From a virus, in IMG/VR virus record IMGVR_UViG_3300042470_001401, positions 1 through 42,690 of that record: a DNA stretch of 42,690 bases; one strand, given 5' to 3'. Both the position numbers and the translations under genes were made by a program. The notes under the pieces are model-generated. The model did not search any database and was not told the DNA's origin. It saw only the letters and a list, made by a program, of their open reading frames with translations. Of the stretch, positions 33,259 through 41,049 are shown piece by piece (positions within the stretch are counted from its first letter, which is position 1; every line of letters begins with the position of its first letter).

Positions 33259-33306
33259 CGCGATCGAGTGGGCAGAACAGCCGGGCGCACGTGTCGCCCG
33301 GTACGC

Positions 33307-34239
33307 TCAGCGCTCGCGCTCGGGCGTGCCGTAGAAGAGCGGGACGCCGGTCTGCTCGCGCACCTGGCCGCAGGCCTCCTCGAAGGCGGCGCGGAAGACC
33401 GCGTCGAGCCGATGGGGTGTGAAGCTCCACACGATCGCTCCGCCCGCCAGGCGGTAGCGGATGCGCACGAAGACCTGAAAGAGCGGGCCGCCGCGCACGA
33501 CGGGGATGCCGACGACGAAGCCGCCCGGCACCTTCACCGCGCCGCCACCTTCGTCGCCGTGCTTCTCCTCGAAGAGGATCTTGCCCTCGCCGGTCGACAG
33601 GTTCGTGATGCTGTTCACGCGCGTCTCGGCCTTGATCGAGATGCCGCGTGAGAGCGTCAGCACGCTCGCGCTGCCCGCGAGCGAGAGGCCCAGGCTCTCG
33701 GCCATCTTCTGCCCGCGCTCGCCGACGGCGCCGACTTCGATCACGTCCGTGATGCGGTCCTCGAGCAGCGCCGCGAACTCGGCCTGCGACATACCCTTGC
33801 TGGCGAACGCCGCCTGCCACGCGCGCCACTCGTCGCTCAGCGGGAACGCGTACTCGATGCAGTGCTCGCCGAAGCGCGGGTCGCCGTGCCCGTGGTAGTC
33901 GACCACGCAGAGCAGCTTCGGCGCGCTCATGTCGTCGACAGCGAAGACCGCGGTGCCGAGGCGCGCCTCGCCGCCGTCGCACACCTTGAAGCGGTTCACC
34001 GCGTCGATGAACGACACGTACGTCGTGTGGCGCGCGGTGCCCTTCGTGCGCCTGGGCGCCTCGAGGCGCGCGTCGACGAGCGGGCGCAGGTCCTGGACCG
34101 TCATGCCCTTCGGCAGGACGACAACCTCACCCGCGAGGCACGCGTCCACCTGGTCGTCGAGAACCTCGGCGCCATGGAGCTCCCGCACCGCCTCGATGAT
34201 CGCCTGTGCGTCCGTTCGCATCTCGGTCATGGCGATCAC
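33307..34239 (-). CDS. DUF2303 family phage protein
   Basis: 310 residues, GTG 34239 overlapping the previous stop (ATG 34230 possible). It shows the DUF2303 style: an N-terminal helix, the middle RHTTYVSFIDAVNRFK, AVFAVDDMSAPKLLCVVDYH, DEWRAWQAAFASKGMSQAEF and a C-terminal GPLFQVFVRIRYRLAGGAIV. The function of the family is not known; it commonly sits in replication or recombination operons of phages, as here upstream of the primase-helicase. Confidence 0.75.
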   Translation of the reverse strand: MIAMTEMRTDAQAIIEAVRELHGAEVLDDQVDACLAGEVVVLPKGMTVQDLRPLVDARLEAPRRTKGTARHTTYVSFIDAVNRFKVCDGGEARLGTAVFAVDDMSAPKLLCVVDYHGHGDPRFGEHCIEYAFPLSDEWRAWQAAFASKGMSQAEFAALLEDRITDVIEVGAVGERGQKMAESLGLSLAGSASVLTLSRGISIKAETRVNSITNLSTGEGKILFEEKHGDEGGGAVKVPGGFVVGIPVVRGGPLFQVFVRIRYRLAGGAIVWSFTPHRLDAVFRAAFEEACGQVREQTGVPLFYGTPERER

Positions 34240-34637
34240 GCTTCCTTCGCGGGTGCGCGGTCCTCGTCGAGCTCACGCGCGGGGCCCACCGCGCGGATGC
34301 CCGGGAGCACCGGCTGGCGCTCGTTCTCGACGGAGAGGTTGCCCGCCTTCGTCATGTACATGATGCCGCGCGAGGTCTTGCGCGGCGGTGCCGTGCTCTT
34401 GACCTCGTAGGTCGTCTCGACGCGCCCGTGCGGGCCCGCCTTGAACACGAGCTTGAGGCTCAGCTCGCCCTTCACCTCGGAGTCGCGCGCGAGCGCTTCG
34501 TCCTGGAGCTTGCCCACGAGCTCGAATAGCTCGGCCGAGAGGTCGCGGTGCGCCTCCCCGTCGTTGAGTTGCTCGAGCACACGCGCGAACGCGCGCGGGC
34601 CCTCTTCCCTGTCTTCGGTCTTCTTCGTCGGCGGCAT
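34236..34637 (-). CDS. Conserved phage protein paired with DUF2303, 133 aa
   Basis: ATG 34637; stop overlaps the DUF2303 start. After a charged start comes FARVLEQLNDGEAHRDLSAE and a strand pair VKGELSLKLVFKAGPHGRVE, then KTSRGIMYMTKAGNLSVENE. Proteins with this helix-strand-strand layout frequently precede DUF2303 genes. Role unknown; it may act with the DUF2303 product. Confidence 0.65.
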   Translation of the reverse strand: MPPTKKTEDREEGPRAFARVLEQLNDGEAHRDLSAELFELVGKLQDEALARDSEVKGELSLKLVFKAGPHGRVETTYEVKSTAPPRKTSRGIMYMTKAGNLSVENERQPVLPGIRAVGPARELDEDRAPAKEA

Positions 34638-34652
34638 GGGTCTCCTCGGTGG

Positions 34653-34814
34653 TCAGTCGGCGAACGCGCGCTCGAGCGATCGGTCGATCGACGCGATGCT
34701 GAGCGCGAGGTTGATGAGAGCTGCGAGCAGCTCGAACAGCGCGCCGACGAGCTCGGCGAGCGCGGCCAGCGCATCGGCGAAGACATCGACGCAGGTCTTG
34801 GCGGGCGGGGTCAT
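34653..34814 (-). CDS. Small hydrophobic/amphipathic protein, 53 aa
   Basis: ATG 34814 overlaps the stop of the CII-like gene (ATGA), like its operon neighbours, and it ends 15 bp before the next ATG. The product begins MTPPAKTCVDVFADALAALA and continues with an almost purely hydrophobic-acidic helix (ELVGALFELLAALINLALSI) and ends with RSLERAFAD. Possibly a membrane peptide or a helix that binds a partner; family unknown. Its short size makes it easy to miss. Confidence 0.55.
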   Translation of the reverse strand: MTPPAKTCVDVFADALAALAELVGALFELLAALINLALSIASIDRSLERAFAD

Positions 34815-35326
34815 CGCCCACCCACCGCGCGCAGCCGCCGCCGGCCACGCTCCTTCACCGTCTCGACGAGATCGTGCTCGAGCGTCGCGAGCGAGCGCGC
34901 GAGCTCGCGCACCACGGGCAGCATCTGCCCCGCCTCTTCGGGCGAGATGTCGTCGTCAGCGAGCGCGGCGGCATAGCGCGCCACGACCTCGCCCCCCTGC
35001 TGAGCGATGCGCGCCATGGCGCGCAGGTCGTCGCCGACGCTCGCCTCGGCCTCGACGCGCGCGACGCGGTAGCCGGGCCCGAGGATGCGCTCGACGACGG
35101 CGATGCGCGCCGCCTCCGGCAGCGCCTCGACGTCGCTCACGGGCATCTGCGACGCGTGCTCGGGCGAGCACCACTGCGCGATCTTGGTGAGCCCCGCGCC
35201 CGTGAGGCGCGCGGCCTCGGCCTGCGACACCGCGCCCGCGGGCGCGAGCAGCGAGTGCAGGAAGACGGCCCAGGTGGACCTTCGCGCCTCACGACGCGCC
35301 TGCGCAGTGGTGGGCGCGCTGCTCAC
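34811..35326 (-). CDS. CII/CP76-like regulatory protein, 171 aa
   Basis: GTG 35326 overlaps the stop of the Cro-like gene. A helix-turn-helix-like region covers AVSQAEAARLTGAGLTKIAQ followed by WCSPEHASQMPVSDVEALPE (about 30-70), and the long C-terminal helix bundle (DDISPEEAGQMLPVVRELAR) agrees with Phage_CP76-type regulators, which set the early decision for lysogeny or control copy number. Second gene of the leftward early operon. Confidence 0.7.
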   Translation of the reverse strand: MSSAPTTAQARREARRSTWAVFLHSLLAPAGAVSQAEAARLTGAGLTKIAQWCSPEHASQMPVSDVEALPEAARIAVVERILGPGYRVARVEAEASVGDDLRAMARIAQQGGEVVARYAAALADDDISPEEAGQMLPVVRELARSLATLEHDLVETVKERGRRRLRAVGGR

Positions 35327-35610
35327 GCGCACTCCGGCAGGTCGGCGGGCGTGGCGATGGTGGTGGGGTGCTCGTCGGCAGCCACCCACTCAGCGACGCG
35401 GATCGGCCCCTCGGGCCAGTCCTTCGAGGCGTGCTCGATGCGGACGGCGAGCGCGAGCTTGGAGACGACAGCGTCGCCCCGCTCGATCTGACTCACGAGC
35501 GCCTGCGAGCACCCCAGCGCGGCGGCCGCCTCGGACTGGCTCCATCCGCGCCACGCGCGCCATGCCTTGAACCGCTCGACAGCGGGCAACCGTTCGACAT
35601 CGTCGGGCAT
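35323..35610 (-). CDS. Cro-like XRE regulator, 95 aa
   Basis: ATG 35610. The helix-turn-helix is plain: GWSQSEAAAALGCSQALVSQ (about 22-41) with flanking FKAWRAW and IERGDAVVSKLALAVRI. First gene of the left operon, divergent from the repressor gene. A candidate promoter ends only nine bases before the ATG, so its mRNA may have no leader. Probably a Cro-type lytic regulator acting on the same operators. Confidence 0.82.
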   Translation of the reverse strand: MPDDVERLPAVERFKAWRAWRGWSQSEAAAALGCSQALVSQIERGDAVVSKLALAVRIEHASKDWPEGPIRVAEWVAADEHPTTIATPADLPECA

Positions 35611-35613
35611 ACC

Positions 35614-35697
35614 AGCAGCTTTCTACTGGACGCGCGCGGCGAGTGCAACAGAAAACTAGTTGGACGTGCTCCGTGCACCACCGCTAGTAAGTTTCTG
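35614..35697. promoter_or_regulatory. Left control region: divergent promoters and operators
   Basis: Site 1, AGCAGCTTTCTACTGGAC (35614-35631), is the inverse of a sequence at 37126-37143 with one mismatch. Site 2, AACAGAAAACTAGTTG (35647-35662), shares its first 11 bases with 37097-37107. A weaker third copy, GCTAGTAAGTTTCTG, lies at 35683-35697. A leftward promoter can be drawn with -35 TTGCAC, 17 bp, -10 TAGAAA, inside these sites. A rightward one for the repressor would use TAGTAA at 35685-35690. Operators would be occupied by the repressor. Confidence 0.65.
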
Positions 35698-36243
35698 ATG
35701 ACGGCGACCCATTGGCCCCTTGGCGGACGGCGAATGCGTGCCGCCCTCGTCCAGATGAATGGCCGGGATGGGCAGGCGCAAGACGCGATCGCGAAGCGCC
35801 TCGGCTACAGCCAGTCCGCCGTCACACAGTGGATCAACGGCGTCACGTGTCCGAAGGAGGACAAGATCGCGCGGATGATCGAAGCGTTCGACATCCGACC
35901 TCGGTTCTTCACCGACGAGTCGCTCGGCGACGCGCCCGATTACCGCGACTTCGTCGGGCGCACAGTGGACCGCGACGACGCTCGCGGGACCCCGAACGCC
36001 GAGGCCTACATCGCCGGGCAGGCGGCCATCGGGCGGCCCGTGAGCGACGAGCACGCGAAGCGTCTTCGCTCGATCCGTCTCAGCAGTGGCGACATGGCGA
36101 TCGGGGCGTTCGAGATAGCTCACCGCGGGTGGCTCGCCGAGGACGCTGGCAAGGTCGTCGAGCGACGGGGCGAGCCGCTCCCGACCAAGATCGACGAGGC
36201 GCGCGGGCAACGTCGCCTCCCACCCGCGAAGCCTCGCCGCTGA
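35698..36243 (+). CDS. CI/ImmR-like phage repressor, 181 aa
   Basis: ATG 35698. The HTH is AQDAIAKRLGYSQSAVTQWI followed by NGVTCPKEDKIARMIEAFDI (about 26-65). The C-terminal part is short and no LexA-type Ser-Lys peptidase motif (Ala-Gly cleavage pair with catalytic Ser/Lys) is visible. Thus self-cleavage is unlikely and inactivation by the neighbouring ImmA-type peptidase is attractive. It faces the Cro-like gene and converges on the peptidase gene with a 5-bp gap. Confidence 0.78.
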   Translation: MTATHWPLGGRRMRAALVQMNGRDGQAQDAIAKRLGYSQSAVTQWINGVTCPKEDKIARMIEAFDIRPRFFTDESLGDAPDYRDFVGRTVDRDDARGTPNAEAYIAGQAAIGRPVSDEHAKRLRSIRLSSGDMAIGAFEIAHRGWLAEDAGKVVERRGEPLPTKIDEARGQRRLPPAKPRR

Positions 36244-36248
36244 GCCGC

Positions 36249-36908
36249 TCACGCGGCCGCCCTGAGCTCGGCCGCGTGCCCGACGACGAGCACACGGTGC
36301 TCGCCGGGCGCGTAGTCTCGCAGCGGCGTGGCCACGACGAGCTCGCCGCGGCGCACCTCGCGCCCTTCCTGCCACGCTTCGAGCGCGAGCTCGTGCTCGA
36401 GCGCGGTTGGACGCGCGGCGAGGTCGCGCCCGATGCTCTCGCCGGCGACGCGCCATGGACGCACGCGCCCCGCGACGTCGAAGAGTGCCATCGCGGCCGT
36501 GCGCAGCTGCGTGATGCGCACGGCGATCGCCGTTGCGCTCGCGTGCGGATGGCGCTCACGGAGCGCCGCGATCGACCACGCGGTCTCGCGAAGGTCGCGC
36601 AGCATCTCGCGCCGAGGCAGGCGCAGCGCGCCGCCCACATACGTCGCCCCACGTTCGCTCTGCGGCAGGCGCGAGCGGTCGAGCGCCACGTGGCCGAGCT
36701 CGTGCGCGATGAGCCCCTGGAAGCGCTCAGGGCGCGCGCGCTCTTCGACCCAGAGCAGCGATCCGTCGAGCATGGCGCCGGCGCGCGGGCGAGTGCGCAC
36801 CTCGAGGCCGCACGCCGCGGCGAGCTCCAGCGCGTCAACTGGCGCGGTCGTGCACGTCGCATCGAGCAGCTCAGCGGCTGCGCCCTCCCACTCCTCCGGT
36901 CCTGCCAT
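36249..36908 (-). CDS. ImmA/IrrE-type metallopeptidase
   Basis: 219 residues from ATG 36908; GTG 36947 would add 13 residues. HELGH (69-73) in GLIAHELGHVALDRS is the zinc motif of ImmA/IrrE (M78) peptidases. In known systems (ICEBs1, phi105-type) such enzymes cleave the repressor upon DNA damage and trigger induction. Here it sits tail-to-tail with the repressor on the opposite strand rather than in the same operon. The ~160 bp above it contain no clear gene. Confidence 0.85.
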   Translation of the reverse strand: MAGPEEWEGAAAELLDATCTTAPVDALELAAACGLEVRTRPRAGAMLDGSLLWVEERARPERFQGLIAHELGHVALDRSRLPQSERGATYVGGALRLPRREMLRDLRETAWSIAALRERHPHASATAIAVRITQLRTAAMALFDVAGRVRPWRVAGESIGRDLAARPTALEHELALEAWQEGREVRRGELVVATPLRDYAPGEHRVLVVGHAAELRAAA

Positions 36909-37096
36909 ACGGATCGATCGTCGATCCGCGCGGGCTCGGACTGACACGCTCTACGAGGCGTCCCTCGGCCCCGCATCCGGCTCGATCACGGACGCCCAGA
37001 TCAACAGCTTCACGGTGACCTCCCCGTCCCACGTCGACGGCACACCGAGCATCCACGACCCGAGCAGGGCCTACCGTGAGCCATCTCACACGGCCA

Positions 37097-37143
37097 AACA
37101 GAAAACTGTTGCAGGTCCGGCCGAGGTCCAGTAGAAACCTGCT
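37097..37143 (+). promoter_or_regulatory. Right control region: early rightward promoter and operators
   Basis: The inverted repeat AACAG-AAAA-CTGTT (37097-37110) is followed by -35 TTGCAG (37109-37114), exactly 17 bp, and -10 TAGAAA (37132-37137), inside a copy of GTCCAGTAGAAACCTGCT (37126-37143). This is the same order and spacing as in the left control region on the other strand. It should drive the early operon beginning at 37192. The stretch 36909-37096 upstream shows no gene or clear signal. Confidence 0.68.
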
Positions 37144-37191
37144 ATCGCCACGACGCACCGCACGACGCGATGCGCGGCGATGGAGGCCCGG

Positions 37192-37692
37192 ATGAGCACG
37201 ACGACGCAGGCGGCCCGCTACTCGGCGGACCACATCGACACGGGGAACGACGACGAGGCGTGCGCGCGCTGCGAGGGCGACGGCTGCACCCACTGCCACG
37301 GTCGCGGGCTCGTGCCCGCGTCGAGCGCGCCCACCGACGAGCAACTGTGCGCGATGACGCCGGCCGAGCTCGCGGTCGAGATCGAGCACGCGCGCAACCT
37401 CAAGGACGTCGAGTACTGGCGCTTCTCGCGCAGTTCCTCGCCGCGCGTCGCTCCCGGTGGCCCCGGCACCGTGCGCTACGGCCGCGCGACGCGTGAGCGA
37501 TCGCGCCGCATCGCCGCGCGCGTCGCTGCCGCGACCGCGCCTTGCTACGACTGCGCCGGGCGCGGCTACGACTGCGAGCGTTGGCCCGACGGCACCGAGC
37601 GCGCCGACGCACGCCACGTGGCGTGCACGACGTGCGATGGCGCGGGCACGCTGCCGCTGAGCACCGTGCTGCTCTTCGGGAGGGCGGCGTGA
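37192..37692 (+). CDS. Early protein with four DnaJ-like zinc knuckles, 166 aa
   Basis: ATG 37192 is chosen because GGAGG precedes it at five bases; ATG 37180 is in frame upstream. Knuckle motifs: CARCEGDG and CTHCHGRG at about 17-31, CYDCAGRG near 119, and CTTCDGAG near 148. Between them is a helical stretch (TPAELAVEIEHARNLKDVEY). First gene of the right operon, so it is an immediate early product. The knuckles are like those inserted in the phage helicase. Role unknown: chaperone-like or nucleic-acid-binding. Confidence 0.72.
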   Translation: MSTTTQAARYSADHIDTGNDDEACARCEGDGCTHCHGRGLVPASSAPTDEQLCAMTPAELAVEIEHARNLKDVEYWRFSRSSSPRVAPGGPGTVRYGRATRERSRRIAARVAAATAPCYDCAGRGYDCERWPDGTERADARHVACTTCDGAGTLPLSTVLLFGRAA

Positions 37693-38033
37693 GCGGCCCG
37701 GTCGTTCCGTTCGTGCGGCGCCCCAGCGCGCGCGCACCGCACCGGCCGATCCTCGCGCTGGCGGACATGCCGCGCGCGGGCGGGGCCATGACGCCGCGCG
37801 AGCCGATGCCGGCCGAGCTGCTCGAGCGCGCGGTTGCCGCGTCGCTCTTGGCCACCGAGCGGCGCATCCGTGCCGCTGGCATCACGCGCATGCACGCGTC
37901 GTTCGTGCCCGCCGATGGGCACGCGGTGCGGATCGCTGGCGAGCGGCGCGGCGCGCCGATCCTCTACGGCTCGGGCGCCGACCTCGCCGAGGCGCTGGCC
38001 GACCTGTTCCGCAACGCGGAGCACGCGCGATGA
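37689..38033 (+). CDS. Early protein, 114 aa, unknown
   Basis: GTG 37689 overlaps the preceding stop and the stop overlaps the next ATG. An Arg/Pro-rich start is followed by a helix (ELLERAVAASLLATERRIRA), two strands (MHASFVPADGHAVRIAGERR) and a terminal helix. The C-terminal half looks like a small alpha-beta domain. No family is recognised. Confidence 0.6.
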   Translation: MSGPVVPFVRRPSARAPHRPILALADMPRAGGAMTPREPMPAELLERAVAASLLATERRIRAAGITRMHASFVPADGHAVRIAGERRGAPILYGSGADLAEALADLFRNAEHAR

Positions 38034-38251
38034 GCCGCGGCTCCGTGACGTGGTGCGCGCTCTGCCTCGAGCCGTGCACCGAGACGGGCGCGCGCACCTG
38101 CGAGTGCGCGGGCGGTGGGCGCGTGCGCGCTGCGCTGCCTACCGCGAGCAACCTCGGCATGGTCGCGGCGATCGCCGCGCTGTCCGCCGACCCCGTGTTT
38201 CGCAGCGCGGTGCGCCGCGCTGCCTTCGTGGTGCGTGGAGGTGATGCGTGA
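38030..38251 (+). CDS. Small Cys-containing early protein, 73 aa
   Basis: ATGA overlap at the start. CALCLEPC and CEC near residues 9-26 (four to five Cys) may bind zinc, followed by an alanine-rich helix (LGMVAAIAALSADPVFRSAV). Its stop overlaps the HD-domain gene. No family is recognised. Confidence 0.58.
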   Translation: MSRGSVTWCALCLEPCTETGARTCECAGGGRVRAALPTASNLGMVAAIAALSADPVFRSAVRRAAFVVRGGDA

Positions 38252-38913
38252 CGTGGGTGCAGACGGTGAGCGGGATTCCCTTCGACCTTCTCGATCCGAA
38301 GCCGGACATGGTCCGAGTCGACGACATCGCACACGCGCTCTCGCGCATCGTGCGGTTCAACGGCCACACCTCGGGCGAACCCTACTCGGTCGCGCACCAC
38401 TCGATGCTCGTGGCTGACCTTCTCGCCTCGTGGGGCGCGCCGCCCGCGATCGTGCGTGAGGGCCTGCTCCACGACGCAGCCGAGGCGTACTACGGCGACA
38501 TCGTGTCCCCGCTCAAGCGGGCGATGGTTGCGGGCATCTCGCGCGACGTCTCCGACTTCGAGACGGTGGCGGCTCGCATCGACGAGGTCGTGCGCAAGAC
38601 GCTCGGTCTCCCGCCCATACAATCGCAGCTCGTCACGCGCGCCGATCTCGTCGCGCTCGCGATCGAGCGACGCGACTTGTTCGGCTCATGCGAACGCGAC
38701 TGGCACCTCGGCGAGTTCGCGCCGACGAGCGCTCCGTGCGCGAAGTGCCACGACCACGGACAGGGCCGTTCCTTCGGCATGGCGTTCTCGGACGCGGTTC
38801 TGAGGCCGCCGTACCTGTGCTCGTGGAACACGGCTCGCGATCGGTTCTCCGGGTTCCTGCGTGAGCTCGATGTCGCGGCCGGATTCGAGCCAGCCACTGC
38901 GGAAGCCGCATGA
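38248..38913 (+). CDS. HD-domain phosphohydrolase (YfbR-like nucleotidase)
   Basis: 221 residues. HD-domain ligands are visible: SVAHHS (His50/51), GLLHDAAEAYYGDI (His75, Asp76, Asp84), matching phage HD hydrolases related to 5'-deoxynucleotidase YfbR. Likely trims dNMP or helps rebuild the nucleotide pool. A CAKCHDHG segment lies near 152, unusual for the family. The last residues AAGFEPATAEAA resemble translated antisense tRNA, but no cloverleaf is supported. Confidence 0.8.
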   Translation: MTWVQTVSGIPFDLLDPKPDMVRVDDIAHALSRIVRFNGHTSGEPYSVAHHSMLVADLLASWGAPPAIVREGLLHDAAEAYYGDIVSPLKRAMVAGISRDVSDFETVAARIDEVVRKTLGLPPIQSQLVTRADLVALAIERRDLFGSCERDWHLGEFAPTSAPCAKCHDHGQGRSFGMAFSDAVLRPPYLCSWNTARDRFSGFLRELDVAAGFEPATAEAA

Positions 38914-40079
38914 CCGCCTGGGACTACCGGCGCTTCGGCACCGCTGCCGACCCGATCCGCCAATCCGCCCTCGGCGCCTTCGCCTCGCAGGACGGCTGCG
39001 GCCGCCGCTACCGCTACGAGCGCGACGCCGAGGCCGCGGGCATCGAGCGCGAGCGCGCGACGGCCCACTGGCGCCCGACCATCGGCACGGCCGTGCACGC
39101 CGTGATCGAGCGCGCCCTCGGGCGCGAGCCCATGGCCAGCGCCGTCCTCGAGGGCCGCCTGCCCTCGCCGCAGCGCGTCGACGCCGTGCTCGACGAGGAG
39201 CTCGTGCGCGCCGCCGAGGGCCGCCCCATCGACTGGGGCGATGCGTCGCCCCAGCACGAGCGCATCGTCGCGCGCTGGATGGTGCTCGGCGCGCTTCGCA
39301 CCGTCAGCGAGCGCGCGCAGCGCATCATCGCCATCGAGGCGCCCTTCGTCGTCGAACTCGACGGCTACACGCTCGGCGGCACCATCGACCTCGTCTACGA
39401 GCCGCGCGGCGCCGAGCCCGGCCGCGCCGTGGCGCTGGCCGACTGGAAGACGGGCGAGCGGCGGCCGCACCAGGTCGTGCTCGACCACGGCTACCAGACG
39501 GGCATCTACAGCCACGCCCTCGCGCAGGGCGTGCTCTGGCCGGGCACCGAGCGCGAGACGCGCCTCGGCCTGCATCCCGAGAGCATCCACATCGTGCACC
39601 TGCGCTCGTACGCATCCCACGAGCGCCTGCGTGCGGTGCTCGCCGCGGTCCGCGAGTCGAGCGACACGAGCAAGGAGTTGCTCGTGCGCGTGGCGCGCCG
39701 CGGCTGGCCGGTCTCGACGCACTCGATCGGCGGCGCCCTGCGCGCGCTCGCCGAGGACGGGCTCGTCACGAAGAAGCGCGCGGGCAAGGACACGATCTGG
39801 TCGGCCACGCCGACCGACCGCGAGCCCGCGGCCGAGGCCATCTGGCTCGAATCGCGGCGCAGCCCCGACGACGTCGCGCGCCTGCGCGTGTCGCTGCGCA
39901 CCATCGTCGGCACCGTGCGCATGGGGCGCTTCGTGGAGCAGCTCGGCGAGCAGTGCGGCCGCTGCCCCTTCCGCGCGCAGTGCCTGGGCGATGGGCACGT
40001 GAGCGAGACGACCGCCGCGCAGATCGACCGCGCCCTCCGCGGCATCGACCTCTCCGACCTCCTACCCGAGGTCGCCTGA
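38910..40079 (+). CDS. Cas4/RecB-like PD-(D/E)XK nuclease with Fe-S cysteines and winged-helix insert
   Basis: 389 residues. Nuclease motifs: GTAVHAVIERAL (His63), GGTIDLVYE (Asp160), ALADWKTGE (Asp178, Lys180) and QTGIY (196-200). Four Cys (30, 349, 352, 358 in CGRCPFRAQC) match the 4Fe-4S cluster of AddB/Cas4-type nucleases. Between core and cluster, residues ~253-300 (SKELLVRVARRGWPVSTHSI, GGALRALAEDGLVTKKR) look like a winged helix, not usual for Cas4. Probable end-processing nuclease of phage recombination; overlaps the HD gene. Confidence 0.85.
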   Translation: MTAWDYRRFGTAADPIRQSALGAFASQDGCGRRYRYERDAEAAGIERERATAHWRPTIGTAVHAVIERALGREPMASAVLEGRLPSPQRVDAVLDEELVRAAEGRPIDWGDASPQHERIVARWMVLGALRTVSERAQRIIAIEAPFVVELDGYTLGGTIDLVYEPRGAEPGRAVALADWKTGERRPHQVVLDHGYQTGIYSHALAQGVLWPGTERETRLGLHPESIHIVHLRSYASHERLRAVLAAVRESSDTSKELLVRVARRGWPVSTHSIGGALRALAEDGLVTKKRAGKDTIWSATPTDREPAAEAIWLESRRSPDDVARLRVSLRTIVGTVRMGRFVEQLGEQCGRCPFRAQCLGDGHVSETTAAQIDRALRGIDLSDLLPEVA

Positions 40080-40125
40080 ACCACCTGCACCACCGAACGA
40101 ACCAGCGAACGAAGGACCGAACGAC

Positions 40126-41043
40126 ATGGCCAGCAAGAAGAGCAACGACACCACCACCACGAGCGAGAGCACCGCGCTCGCCGCGAGCACGCCGAGCAGC
40201 ATGGCGCGCGCAGACATCCTCGGCGGCCTCGACGTCGGCGTGACCGGCCTCGAGGAGGCCGACGCGACTGACTTCCGGCTCGCGAGCATCACGCTGAATT
40301 TCAACGGGATGATCGACGGCGAGGTGCCGCCGAAGAGCGTGTGGGTGAACACCGTCACCGAGAAGACGGAGAAGACGAAGCGCCTCGTGCTGCTCGTGTT
40401 GCACAAGTCGCGCGCGTGGACGGAGTTCGTGCAGGGCGAGGGGACGAAGCGCCGGTGCTCGAGCTGGGACAACGTCACCGGCACGATGGAGGACGGCACG
40501 ACGCGCGCGTGCGCCGGGTGCCCCGACGCGCAGTGGCGCATGGAGAACGGCAAGCGCACGCGCCGGTGCGGCGATGTGCACAACGTGGTGGCGATGGAGC
40601 GCGACACGCAGGAGCTCGTGATGCTCCGCGCGAAGAAGACCGCGATGGACCCCTGGAAGGCCTTCCTCAACAAGTACTTCCTCGGCAAGCGCGTCGTGAA
40701 CGGCGCGCGCTCCAATATCCCGCTCTTCGCCTTCGAGACGCAGTTGTCGGCCGAGATGATCGCCAACAAGAGCGGCAACTACGCGGTGCCGGTCTTCGAT
40801 GTCGTGCGCGACGAGAAGGGCGAGCCGCGGGTGCTGCCGGTGGAGGAGATCCAGTTCCTCGCCGAGACCGCGCGCGGCGTGCGCGAGCTCTACCTCGACC
40901 GCGTGCGCGAGGTCGCCGACGCCTCCGATGGCCACGACAGCGCCACCGAAGACACGTCCTTCGAGTTCGGCGCGAACGGCGGCGACCGCTTCGCCGACGC
41001 GAGCAAGGGCGCGCCCGCCGAGACCGAGACGCGGTTCGGGTGA
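40126..41043 (+). CDS. Possible ssDNA-binding protein, 305 aa
   Basis: Separated from the nuclease gene by 46 bp; the leader CACCTGCACCACCGAACGAA has no strong ribosome site. The N-terminus is Ser/Thr-rich and flexible, the middle has RLVLLVLHKSRAWTEFVQGE and Cys residues (CSSW, CAGC, CGD) that may hold zinc, and the C-terminal tail is acidic (DSATEDTSFEFG). Acidic tails and zinc sites are typical of phage SSBs such as T4 gp32. Position next to the nuclease and helicase supports this; no family signature is certain. Confidence 0.5.
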   Translation: MASKKSNDTTTTSESTALAASTPSSMARADILGGLDVGVTGLEEADATDFRLASITLNFNGMIDGEVPPKSVWVNTVTEKTEKTKRLVLLVLHKSRAWTEFVQGEGTKRRCSSWDNVTGTMEDGTTRACAGCPDAQWRMENGKRTRRCGDVHNVVAMERDTQELVMLRAKKTAMDPWKAFLNKYFLGKRVVNGARSNIPLFAFETQLSAEMIANKSGNYAVPVFDVVRDEKGEPRVLPVEEIQFLAETARGVRELYLDRVREVADASDGHDSATEDTSFEFGANGGDRFADASKGAPAETETRFG

Positions 41044-41049
41044 TCCACC

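Noticed and set aside
38870-38913. Possible antisense tRNA 3' end at the end of the HD-hydrolase gene (translation AAGFEPATAEAA)
   Set aside because: On the minus strand a T-arm-like hairpin with loop CTCGAAT can be drawn, but it needs a G-U pair, the upstream anticodon arm does not fit (three pairs, no T33) and no acceptor pairing exists.
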